Below, piece after piece: positions 44,927 through 53,149 of a stretch of DNA of 64,000 bases. The stretch lies in contig CAYSOF010000010.1 of NCBI GenBank assembly GCA_964432595.1, positions 124,001 to 188,000 of the forward strand, given 5' to 3'. The DNA comes from DASYLJ01 sp964432595 (GTDB taxonomy: Bacteria > Desulfobacterota > Binatia > DP-6). Each line of letters starts with the position of its first letter. Within the stretch, counting starts at the first letter, position 1. The notes under the pieces are model-generated. The model saw only the letters and a list, made by a program, of their open reading frames with translations, had not been told where the DNA came from and made no database searches. Both the position numbers and the translations under genes were made by a program.

Positions 44927-47900
44927 CCGACGTCGTGCTCGTCAACCTGCCGTACGCGCCGCTCGAGCGGCCGTCGCTGGCGCTCGGCATCCTCAAGACC
45001 GCGGCGGAGGCGGCCGGCATCTCGTGCCGCCTCGTCTACACGGGGTTCGCGTTCGCGGAGGAGATCGGCGTCGGCACGTACAACGGGCTGTCGTGGCTCC
45101 GCGCCGACATGCTCGGCGAGTGGACGTTCGCGGGCGCGGCGTTCCCGGACTTCACGCCCGACCACGACGCGTACCTCCGCCGCGCGTGCGGAGACGCCGA
45201 GCTCCTGCCCGAGACGCTGTGGGCGGTGCGCGAGAAGGCGCCGGCCTTCGTCGCGCGTATGGCTGCCGACGTGGCGGCGATGCGGCCGCGCATCGTCGGC
45301 TGCTCGTCGACGTTCAATCAGCACTGCGCGGTGCTGGCGTTCACCCGCGAGCTGAAGCGCATCGCGCCGAACGTCGTGACGGTCGTCGGCGGCGCCAACT
45401 GCGAGGCCGAGATGGGCCTCGCGACGCGCACGCACTTCCCGTGGATCGACTACGTCGTGTCCGGCGAGGCCGACGCGATCTTCCCGGCGCTCTGCCGTCG
45501 GATCCTCGACGATGGCAACGGGCCGCTGCCGTTCGGCGTGCTCGGTGCGGAATCGCGCCGGCCGGCACCGGGCGCGTCCGTGCCGCGCGCATCGGTCGAG
45601 CGGATGGACACCGTGCCGATTCCCGACTTCGACGACTACTTCGCGGCGCTGGCGACGTTCTCCGGGCGCGCGCGGATCGACGTCGGCCTGCCCGCCGAGA
45701 CGGCGCGCGGCTGCTGGTGGGGCGAGATCAAGCACTGCACGTTCTGCGGCCTCAACGGCGACGGCGGCATGCGCTTCCGCGCGAAGTCGCCCGCGCGCGC
45801 GGTCGCGGAGCTTCGCGAGCTGCGACGCCGGCACGGCGTCCGCCGCTTCCACGTCGTCGACAACATCCTCGACCTCGCCTACTTCGAGACAGTCGTGCCG
45901 GCGCTGGCGGGCGACGACCTGTCGATCTTCCTCGAGATCAAGTCGAACGTGACACGCCCGCAGATCGAGGCGCTCTTCGCGGCGGGTGTCGTCTGGGTGC
46001 AGCCCGGCATCGAGAGCCTGCACGACGCCGCGCTCGCCCACATGCAGAAGGGGACGCGCGCGTGGCTCAACGTGCAGCTGCTGAAGTGGGCGCGCGAGAT
46101 CGGCCAGCACGTGTCGTGGAACGTCCTCTGCGGCTTCCCGGGCGAGGACGACGCCTGGTACGCGGAGACGGCGGCGATGGTGCCGCTGCTGGAGCACCTG
46201 CAGGCGCCGTCGAACGGGCTGCGCCGCATCCGCTTCGACCGCTTCAGCCCGCACCAGACGCGGCCCGCCGACTTCGATCTGCGCCTGCGGCCGGGCTGGG
46301 CCTACCGCTACGTCTACCCGCTCGACGACGACGCTCTGCAAGACCTCGTCTACGTCTTCGAGGACGCCGGGGGCCCGGTCGCCGGCTTCGGCGGCCCCGG
46401 GCGCGACGCGCTCGCCGCGGCGCTCGAGGACTGGGCGGCGCGCTTCCGCGGTGCCATCCCGCCGATCCTCTGCATGGCGGAGGAGGCCGAGCGGACGACG
46501 ATCGTCGACACGCGGCGCATCGCGCCCGAGCGTCGCGTGGTCCTGCGCGGCACCGCGCACCGCGTGCATCGCGCGTGCGCGGCGGCGCAAACCCCCGACG
46601 GCATCGCGCGCGCCCTCGCCGCCGACGGCGGTCCGGCGGTGAAGTTCGCGGCGATCCGGCGGGCGATCGCCGACCTCGTCGCGCGGAAGCTCGTCCTCGA
46701 GACCGGCGGCCGCGTGCTCGCCCTCGCGCTCGCGGGCGAGGTGCCCACGCTGCCGCTGGCGCTGGAGGACGGGTACCCGGGCGGCTGCGTGCGGCGGAAG
46801 CGGCACGGCGCGCGCGCCGGCGTCGACGCGCTCGTGCAGCCGCGCGCGGCGACGTTCGCCGAGCCGCTCCGGCTCGCGTCGGGCCGCACGCTGCCGGGCT
46901 GGACGATCGCGTACGAGACGTACGGCACCCTGTCGCCGTCGGGCGACAACGCGATTCTCGTCTGCCATCCGCTGACCGGTGACGCGCACGCCGCCGGCCG
47001 CCACGCGCCGGGCGATCCGCGGCCGGGTTGGTGGGACGCCGCGATCGGTCCGGGCCGCGCGCTCGACACGAACCGCTGGTTCGTCGTCGCGACGGCGGCG
47101 ATCGGCGGGAGCGGCGGCAGCACGGGCCCGGCGTCGATCGACCCGGCGACCGGCCTGCCGTGGGCCACCGACTTCCCCGTCGTCGGCGTGACCGACATCG
47201 TGCATGCGCAGCGCCCACTGCTCGATCGGCTCGGCATCCGCCGGCTGCACGCGGTCGTCGGGGGCTGCTTCGGGGGCCAGCAGGCCCTGACCTGGGCCAT
47301 CCGCTGGCCGGAGCTGGTCGACCACGTCGTCGCGCTCGGTGTGACGCCGGCGACGTCGGCGCACACGATCGCGCTGTTCGCGCTGCTGCGCCGGCTCGTG
47401 CGATCCGACCCGGCGTGGCGCGACGGCCGCTACCATGCGCACGGCGTCCCGCGCGACGGCATCGGCGCCGCGCTCGCGGCCGCGCTGCCGGTGTGGATGA
47501 ACCGCGAGGCGATGGAGCGCCGCTTCGGCCGCCGCCGCGTCGACGACACGGCGTGGACGCTCGGTGCCGAATTCGCGGTCGAGCGCTTTCTCGACGAGGT
47601 CGCGGCGCGCGGCGCCGATCACCTCGACGCGAACGCGCTGCTCTATCTGACGCGCGCGGAGGAGTACTTCGACCTCGCCGCGGAGTACGGCAGCCTCGAG
47701 GCGGCACTGGCGCCGATCCGCGCGCGGGCGCTGCTGGTCGGCTTCGAGAACGACTGGCGCTATCCGTCCGACGAGGTCGCGCGGCTGGCCGCGGGCATCG
47801 CCCGCGGGCGGCACGTGACCGTCTCCAGCCCGCTCGGGCACGACGCCATTCGCTGGGACGTGCCGAGCTGGGCGGGCGTCGTCGCGGACTTCATCGGCGT

Positions 47901-47964
47901 CGCCAGCGATGCTGCACGGCCAGGTAGGCCTTCGCTCGCGGCGGTGCCGCGCCGTCGAGCGTGA
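44923..47964 (+). CDS. RiPP radical SAM C-methyltransferase fused to a MetX-like acyltransferase
   Basis: A 1,013-residue continuous frame. Residues 1-~625 are a second RiPP-maturation radical SAM C-methyltransferase: cobalamin part (VNLPYAPLERPSLALGILK, VVGGANCEAEMGLATRTHFP) and C264-x7-C272-x2-C275 in ARGCWWGEIKHCTFCGLNG. Residues ~638-1013 are a full-length homoserine O-acetyltransferase-type alpha/beta hydrolase: PGWTIAYETYGTLSPSGDNAILVCHPLTGD, then GGCFGGQQALTW, ENDWRYPSDE (acid) and SPLGHDAIRWD (His). The nucleophile is Cys782 where MetX has Ser. A GTG at 46834 could start a separate gene, but it has no ribosome site. The 3' end overlaps the convergent gene by 74 bases. Confidence 0.85.
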   Translation: MTDVVLVNLPYAPLERPSLALGILKTAAEAAGISCRLVYTGFAFAEEIGVGTYNGLSWLRADMLGEWTFAGAAFPDFTPDHDAYLRRACGDAELLPETLWAVREKAPAFVARMAADVAAMRPRIVGCSSTFNQHCAVLAFTRELKRIAPNVVTVVGGANCEAEMGLATRTHFPWIDYVVSGEADAIFPALCRRILDDGNGPLPFGVLGAESRRPAPGASVPRASVERMDTVPIPDFDDYFAALATFSGRARIDVGLPAETARGCWWGEIKHCTFCGLNGDGGMRFRAKSPARAVAELRELRRRHGVRRFHVVDNILDLAYFETVVPALAGDDLSIFLEIKSNVTRPQIEALFAAGVVWVQPGIESLHDAALAHMQKGTRAWLNVQLLKWAREIGQHVSWNVLCGFPGEDDAWYAETAAMVPLLEHLQAPSNGLRRIRFDRFSPHQTRPADFDLRLRPGWAYRYVYPLDDDALQDLVYVFEDAGGPVAGFGGPGRDALAAALEDWAARFRGAIPPILCMAEEAERTTIVDTRRIAPERRVVLRGTAHRVHRACAAAQTPDGIARALAADGGPAVKFAAIRRAIADLVARKLVLETGGRVLALALAGEVPTLPLALEDGYPGGCVRRKRHGARAGVDALVQPRAATFAEPLRLASGRTLPGWTIAYETYGTLSPSGDNAILVCHPLTGDAHAAGRHAPGDPRPGWWDAAIGPGRALDTNRWFVVATAAIGGSGGSTGPASIDPATGLPWATDFPVVGVTDIVHAQRPLLDRLGIRRLHAVVGGCFGGQQALTWAIRWPELVDHVVALGVTPATSAHTIALFALLRRLVRSDPAWRDGRYHAHGVPRDGIGAALAAALPVWMNREAMERRFGRRRVDDTAWTLGAEFAVERFLDEVAARGADHLDANALLYLTRAEEYFDLAAEYGSLEAALAPIRARALLVGFENDWRYPSDEVARLAAGIARGRHVTVSSPLGHDAIRWDVPSWAGVVADFIGVASDAARPGRPSLAAVPRRRA

Positions 47965-48856
47965 CCTTCACGTGGTGCAGCCGGCGGACGAGGAAGCTCT
48001 CCGTCCCGTCGGTCGCGAAGCGCGCGGGTGCGTCGAGCGACGGCGGCCACGCGGTCGGCGCATCGACGACGCTCGCATAGCCGGGCCAGCGCGCGAGGCC
48101 GTCGGCCTTCGCGCGGACGCAGTCGAGCGCGTCGAGGAGGCGCGCGTCGCCCGGGTCGTGGCGGGCGAGCATCGTCGACGTCCGGTAACACTCGATGCCG
48201 AGCCGAGGTCCGTCGAGATCGAGGCCGACGGCGACGGCGTCGACGAGCGGCGCCAGGCGCGCGAGCTCGTCGCGTGCGCGTCGTGCGGGATGATCGATGG
48301 CGGTGAGGAACGCCGTTGCGACGTCGGGCAGCATCGGCCCGACGCAGACACGGACGGGGGTCGCCGGCCGCGCCAGCATCCGGCCGATCTGGAAGAGGCC
48401 GGCATGCTCGGGGATCGCATCGACGATGCGTGCCAGCGCCGGTGCGGCGCCGCCCAGCAGGCGGAGTCCCGCGTCGGCCTGCGCGAGACACGCGGGTCCG
48501 CGCCACGCGGTCGGTGCGAAGAAGACGCTGGGGATCGGGTCGACGCTCCGGCTGACGTCGAGCTCGAGCCAGACGTCGTCGAAGTGCTCGTCCCACGCCG
48601 CCGCGAATCGTGCGACCGCGGGGTGATCGTGCGCCGCGGCCAGCGCGGCCGCACCGCCGCGACGGCGCGTGCAGGAGACGAGGAAGTCGGCGACGGGACG
48701 GGGATCGGACAGATCGCACTCGAAGCCGAACAGCTCGAGCCCGAGCGCCGCCGGCATGCGTCCTGCGACCGTACGGATCGCCGCCAGTGCCGCCGCGTCG
48801 ATCAGCGCCGCGTCGAGCGCGGGCGCAACCGGGACGAGGAAGTCGGCGAGGGTCAC
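47891..48856 (-). CDS. Unknown protein of the tailoring-gene run
   Basis: A 321-residue protein with no family I can name. No signal peptide or TM helix. Features: a hydrophobic ALDAALIDAAALAAI start, GLELFGFECDLSDPRPVADFL, WLELDVSRSVDPIPSVFFAP, AGLFQIGRMLARPATPVRVCVGPMLPD and VGLDLDGPRLGIECYRTS. The repeated D-acid turns and Cys residues hint at an enzyme. GTG start overlaps the stop of the cyclase-like gene (GTGA), so it belongs to the same operon. It overlaps the radical SAM-MetX fusion gene by 74 bases at the 3' end. Confidence 0.6.
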   Translation of the reverse strand: MTLADFLVPVAPALDAALIDAAALAAIRTVAGRMPAALGLELFGFECDLSDPRPVADFLVSCTRRRGGAAALAAAHDHPAVARFAAAWDEHFDDVWLELDVSRSVDPIPSVFFAPTAWRGPACLAQADAGLRLLGGAAPALARIVDAIPEHAGLFQIGRMLARPATPVRVCVGPMLPDVATAFLTAIDHPARRARDELARLAPLVDAVAVGLDLDGPRLGIECYRTSTMLARHDPGDARLLDALDCVRAKADGLARWPGYASVVDAPTAWPPSLDAPARFATDGTESFLVRRLHHVKVTLDGAAPPRAKAYLAVQHRWRRR

Positions 48857-49692
48857 CCGCGCAGCGCCAGCGTCGCCCAGGCCGACGTGATCGGTCCCTT
48901 GTCGACGCAGTGGAAGAAGAAGCGCACGGCCGGATCGTGCGTTTCCATCGTGTAGTAGAGGACCGGCTCGCCGGCCCAGCCATGCGGCCCGCGACGCGAC
49001 ATGAGCCATGTGCGGCCGCGCGCCGCGGCGCCGGCATCGGCCAGCGTGCGCACCGCGAAGGCCGTGTCGACGACGCTGCCGCCGAAGCTGCCGTCGTCCC
49101 GTTGCGCGTCCGCGAGCGCGGCGCGGACGTCCGCGACGACGGGATCGTCGCGGAGCAGCCGCGTGGCGAGGAACGTCGTCAGCAGCGCCGACGGGAACCA
49201 GCGGCTGCGCCAGAACCCGTCGTCGGCCCGCGCGGCGCGGACGAACGCGCGGCACGCCGCGACGTGGTCCTTCCATCGTGCGGGGTCGAGCCGGTCGAGC
49301 AGCCAGCCGACGTGCGCCGTCGCGTCGACCGACGGACCGGTCCAGTAGCGCGCGCGCCCGCCGTGGACGGTGTGGAACGCGCCGGCGCCCGCGTCGAAGA
49401 ACGTCTCGACGAGCCGCGCGCCGCTGCGCCGGAGGACGTCGGCGTCCGCGCCCGCGGCGAGGAGCCCTTCCAGGACGAGCGCGCTGTCCTCGGCGGTCGG
49501 GCCGAAGCCGTGCTCGTACTCCCAGAGGCCGTCGACGGCGCTCGCCAGCAGCGAGCGCGCCAAGGCGTGATCGCCGTTCGCCTCGAGCACCGGGCCGTAG
49601 AACGCCACGTCGCCCTGCTCGAGCCGCCGCACGAGCTGCGGGCGCTCGGGCGTCATGCGGTACACCCACGTGTCGATCAGCGGCGGTCGCAC
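48853..49692 (-). CDS. Terpene-cyclase/prenyltransferase-like alpha-alpha barrel protein
   Basis: A 279-residue protein with helical-barrel repeats like half of a squalene/hopene cyclase or protein prenyltransferase beta subunit. It shows repeat turns such as AQRDDGSFGGSVVDTAFAVRTL (QW-like 'DGSFGG'), GPSVDATAHVGWLLDRL and ADDGFWRSRWFPSALLTTFLA. No DxDD or DCTAE motif is present, so typical cyclisation is not supported. The start at GTG 49692 overlaps the FAD gene by 16 bases; ATG at 49656 is an alternative that would leave a 20-base gap. 4-nt overlap with the unknown gene downstream. Confidence 0.7.
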   Translation of the reverse strand: MRPPLIDTWVYRMTPERPQLVRRLEQGDVAFYGPVLEANGDHALARSLLASAVDGLWEYEHGFGPTAEDSALVLEGLLAAGADADVLRRSGARLVETFFDAGAGAFHTVHGGRARYWTGPSVDATAHVGWLLDRLDPARWKDHVAACRAFVRAARADDGFWRSRWFPSALLTTFLATRLLRDDPVVADVRAALADAQRDDGSFGGSVVDTAFAVRTLADAGAAARGRTWLMSRRGPHGWAGEPVLYYTMETHDPAVRFFFHCVDKGPITSAWATLALRG

Positions 49693-50768
49693 GTCGCGGC
49701 CTCCAGCGTCGCGCGCAGGCGCCGCGCGGCGAGCCGTCCCGAGAGGATCGCCGCCGCCATCCCGTACGGCAGGTCGGTGCGGGCGCTGCCGAACGTCCAA
49801 TCGCCGGCCAGAAAGACGTGCGGCGACGGCCGCAGTGCGTCCGGCGAGCGCGTCCCGTAGGCGCGCTCGTCGATGATCGGCCCGAGCATCGGCCAGTGTC
49901 GTGCGTCGGTGAAGACCGGCGATGTCACCCGCGTTGCGCCGACGTCGCGGAGGACGCCGAGCGTGTCGTCGACGGACGGCGTCGCGGTCGCGCCCGCGTA
50001 GTAGACGTGCAGCACGCGCAGGCCGCGCTCGGGGACGAGATGCTGCACGATCGCACTGGAGGGATGGTCGGGCGTGACGCAGTACGACCATGGGTCGTCC
50101 ATCGCGTCGTCGACCGCGACCACCACCACCGCACCCGGCGCGAATTCGACCGGCGGCGTCGCGACGCCGAGCGCGCGCGCGACCGGTGCGGGGACGGCGC
50201 ACACGACGGCGCGTGCCTGCAGGGACGGCCGGCCGCGGACGTCGACGCGGACGCCGTCGGGCCCGTCGCCGATCGCCGTCACCTCCGCGTCGGGCACGAG
50301 CGACGGTCCGACCATCCCGTCGACCAGCGCGCCGTTGCCGCCGGGACGGCGGGCGACGGAAAAGCGCTGGAGCGCGTCGACGCGCCGCTCGGGCAGGGTC
50401 GCGTCGACCGGGCCCGGGTGGATCACGTGGAAGCACGCGTCGAGTGCGCGGCGCACCGTGGGCGCGACGGCGTCACCGCGCACCCAGGCTGCGCAGGCGT
50501 CGCTCGCGACGCCGAGGCAGGCGGGCACGGAGACGCCGCGTGCGAGCCGCCCGTCGAGATGGACGGCGATGTCGGCCGAGTCGCTCGCGGCGGGCGTCGG
50601 CGGAAACACCGCGCCCAGCTCGTACTCGATGCCGCCGTGCGACCGCGTGCACACGCGGCCGCCCGGCTCCGCCTCGCGCTCGAGCACGCGGACGTCGAGG
50701 CCCTCGAGCTCGCGCGCGGCGGCGAGCCCGGCGAGCCCTCCGCCCACCACCACCACGTCGACCGGCAC
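49677..50768 (-). CDS. FAD-dependent amine-oxidase-like oxidoreductase
   Basis: A 363-residue flavoprotein of the NAD(P)-binding Rossmann/amine-oxidase type. N-terminal dinucleotide motif VVVVGGGLAGLAAARELEG followed by EREAEPGGRV, and a C-terminal FAD motif HVFLAGDWTFGSARTDLPYGMAAAILSG. It resembles protoporphyrinogen oxidase, phytoene-desaturase-like and squalene-associated desaturase families. GTG start one base after the stop of the beta-helix gene. With the cyclase-like and unknown genes it forms a three-gene run, possibly acting on isoprenoid or peptide substrates. Confidence 0.85.
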   Translation of the reverse strand: MPVDVVVVGGGLAGLAAARELEGLDVRVLEREAEPGGRVCTRSHGGIEYELGAVFPPTPAASDSADIAVHLDGRLARGVSVPACLGVASDACAAWVRGDAVAPTVRRALDACFHVIHPGPVDATLPERRVDALQRFSVARRPGGNGALVDGMVGPSLVPDAEVTAIGDGPDGVRVDVRGRPSLQARAVVCAVPAPVARALGVATPPVEFAPGAVVVVAVDDAMDDPWSYCVTPDHPSSAIVQHLVPERGLRVLHVYYAGATATPSVDDTLGVLRDVGATRVTSPVFTDARHWPMLGPIIDERAYGTRSPDALRPSPHVFLAGDWTFGSARTDLPYGMAAAILSGRLAARRLRATLEAATCDRR

Positions 50769-50769
50769 G

Positions 50770-52914
50770 TCAGTCGGCGCGGTCGCTGAACTGTCCCGTG
50801 TCGTTCCGCTGCGCGGGCGCGCCGTGCATCGTCTCCCAGCACGCGAGCCCGTTGTGCAGCTGCACCGTGACGGGCAGCGCCAGCGGTAGCGCCGGCATCG
50901 GCAGCGACGCGCCTTTGCCCTTCAGCGTGATCGCCGCCTTGCCGGCGGCGCCGGCCTTGAGCTTCATCGACAGCAGGCCGTCGGGCGTGAGCGCCCGGTC
51001 GGTGTACTTGAAGCCGGTCGAGCCGGTCGGCTTCCAGCACGGTCGGCCCGAGCACGCGCCGCCGCCGGGGGCCATCGCGTTCAGTCGCACCCCGCTCGCG
51101 TCGTACAGGCAGAGCGCGTAGCTCGTCGCGCCGCTCGCCGGCGCGCCGAACTCGGCGGCGGTCGTGGCCGCGCCCTTCGTCCACTTCCAGGTGAGCTGGT
51201 CCTTCGTGTCGGGCGTCCCGTTGCGCAGCGCGATCGAGCCGCTGCCGGCATCGCGACAACCGACCGCGGGTGCGTCGTCGCCGGCGCAGACGCCCGTGGT
51301 GCAGCTGTCGCCGTGGGTGCACGCGTCGCCGTCGTCGCAGGGGCTGCCGGTCGTCTCGAACTGGCACGTGGCGCTGCAGCAGCTACCGCCGTCGCACTGC
51401 TCGCCGGCGGTGACGATGCCGTTGCCGCACCCCGTGACGGTGCAGTTGGCGTCGCAGCCGTCGCCGCTGTCGAGGTCGCTGTCGTCGCACTCCTCGGGCG
51501 CCTCGGTGGTGCCGTTGCCGCACGTCGTCGCCTCGTCGGCGCCGATGTCGACGCGCGGGCCGTTCACGCGCGGCGCGCCGTCGACGTCGGCCTCGCCCGG
51601 GCCGGCGACGAACGACGGAAAGCCCGCGTCGATCGCGGGCGATCCCGCGCCGAGATGCACGTCGCCACTCGCGGGGTCGGCGAGCAGCGGGTTCGCGAAG
51701 AGCGCGCCCGCGTCCTGGCCCGTGGCCGCCTGGTAGGCCGCCAGGCCGCCGTGCTCGTCGCCGTTCCAGACGAAGCGTGGGCTGCCCGTCGTGAACCAGA
51801 GGTTGTGCGACAGCGTGTTGCCGGCGTTGCCCGCGTCGGACAGCAGGAGCAGGCCTGCGCCGGTCGCCGAGAAGACGTTGTTCCGCACGACGTTGTCCTC
51901 GGCGTACTGGATCCACAGCTCGCCGAAGCCGGCGCCGAGCGTGTCGTTGCCCCAGCAGGTGTTGTTCGTGAAGACGCTGTCGCGCACGCGGCCGGTCGAC
52001 GCTCCGTAGCCGCCGAACACCAGGCAGGCCTTCTCGTTGGCGAAGAGGACGTTGTTCCGGACCACGATGTCGCGGGTGACGGTTCCGCCGTTCTCGGCGC
52101 CGATCTCCATCCCGAGGTCGCTCTCGGTGACGACGTTGTTCTCGATGACGATGGCGCGGCCGCCGTCGACGTAGATGCCGCCGGCGAAGCCGCCGCCGTA
52201 GCTCGACCGCGCCCGGGTGACGCTGTTGCCGCGCACCACGCCGTTGCGCGCGACCTTCGTCGGGTCGGGCTGGATGTCGGTCTCGCCGCCGATCATGTCG
52301 ATGCCGATGTTGTTCACGTCGCGCACGACGTTGTTCGTCACGGCGAAGCCGTCGACGTTGCCGTTCAGCACGAGGGCCTCGCTCGGGGCGGGCTCGCAGT
52401 CGGTGATCTCGTTCCCGTCGATCACGAGGTCGCTGATCGCCGTCGCGGCGGTGCCGTACACGGTGATGCCCATCGCGTTCTCACCGCGCATCGCGCTGAT
52501 GCGATTGTCGCGCAGCTCGACGTGGGCGCCGCTGCCCTGGATCCGGATGCCGGAGCCGTCGTGCAGGCCGAGATTGTTCCGCAGCGTCAGGCCGATCACC
52601 TGCACCCAGCTCCGGTTCTCGATCAGCACCATGAAGTCGCCGTCGACGCCGGTGCCGTCGAGGACGGGCGTCTCGCCGGGAAACGCCCGCAGCACGATCG
52701 GCGTGCCGGCCGCGCCGTCGCGCGGGAATGCGACCTTCTCGGCGTACACGCCGGTGCGCACCTGGACGGTGTCGCCGGGCATGGCGACGTCGAGCGCCGC
52801 CTGGACGGAGGTGAAGTCGCCGCCGGACGGCGCGACGGTGAAGACCGCGGCGTGGGCGGGGACGGCGAGGGCGCAGAGCACGAGAGCCAGGGCGGCGGAG
52901 CGCATGGCGCCCAT
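50770..52914 (-). CDS. Secreted parallel beta-helix protein with cysteine-rich repeats
   Basis: A 714-residue exported protein. A signal peptide (MRSAALALVLCALAVPAHA) is followed by a right-handed parallel beta-helix of Asn-rich rungs (VVRDVNNIGIDMIGG, IVIENNVVTESDLGMEIG, VFTNNTCWGNDTLG, DNVVRNNVFSATG), as in polysaccharide lyases and NosD. Then DUF4215/myxococcal cysteine repeats (CGNGTTEAPEECDDSD, CGNGIVTAGEQCDGG) and a C-terminal beta domain (SIALRNGTPDTKDQLTWKW). Probably a surface polysaccharide-binding or -cleaving protein. The start at 52914 opens near the signal; ATG at 52938 would add eight residues. Divergent from the response regulator. Confidence 0.85.
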   Translation of the reverse strand: MGAMRSAALALVLCALAVPAHAAVFTVAPSGGDFTSVQAALDVAMPGDTVQVRTGVYAEKVAFPRDGAAGTPIVLRAFPGETPVLDGTGVDGDFMVLIENRSWVQVIGLTLRNNLGLHDGSGIRIQGSGAHVELRDNRISAMRGENAMGITVYGTAATAISDLVIDGNEITDCEPAPSEALVLNGNVDGFAVTNNVVRDVNNIGIDMIGGETDIQPDPTKVARNGVVRGNSVTRARSSYGGGFAGGIYVDGGRAIVIENNVVTESDLGMEIGAENGGTVTRDIVVRNNVLFANEKACLVFGGYGASTGRVRDSVFTNNTCWGNDTLGAGFGELWIQYAEDNVVRNNVFSATGAGLLLLSDAGNAGNTLSHNLWFTTGSPRFVWNGDEHGGLAAYQAATGQDAGALFANPLLADPASGDVHLGAGSPAIDAGFPSFVAGPGEADVDGAPRVNGPRVDIGADEATTCGNGTTEAPEECDDSDLDSGDGCDANCTVTGCGNGIVTAGEQCDGGSCCSATCQFETTGSPCDDGDACTHGDSCTTGVCAGDDAPAVGCRDAGSGSIALRNGTPDTKDQLTWKWTKGAATTAAEFGAPASGATSYALCLYDASGVRLNAMAPGGGACSGRPCWKPTGSTGFKYTDRALTPDGLLSMKLKAGAAGKAAITLKGKGASLPMPALPLALPVTVQLHNGLACWETMHGAPAQRNDTGQFSDRAD

Positions 52915-53149
52915 GGAACGCAGACGCCCGGGGCGCATGTCAACCGACCAGGGCCCGGAACGATCGAGCGCGCTACGCGGGAGCGACTGTGTCGGGCGTG
53001 ACGCGCCGTGTGTCGCGGGTGGCGCATGACGTGGCACAGCCGCAGCGCCCCCGGTGCCGTCCCGCCATGTATTCACCGCGGTACTTTGCTTGCATGCCTG
53101 TAGAACGGGTGGTGTGGGGATTCTGCGCGTACTCGGGAAGAGGGTCACC

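Noticed and set aside
46834..47964. MetX-like domain as a separate gene from GTG 46834
   Set aside because: No ribosome binding site and no stop codon before it; the continuous frame favours a fusion. Kept as an open alternative.
48853..49692. Squalene-hopene cyclase
   Set aside because: Only about half the length, with no DxDD or DCTAE catalytic motif; only the barrel-type repeats are visible.
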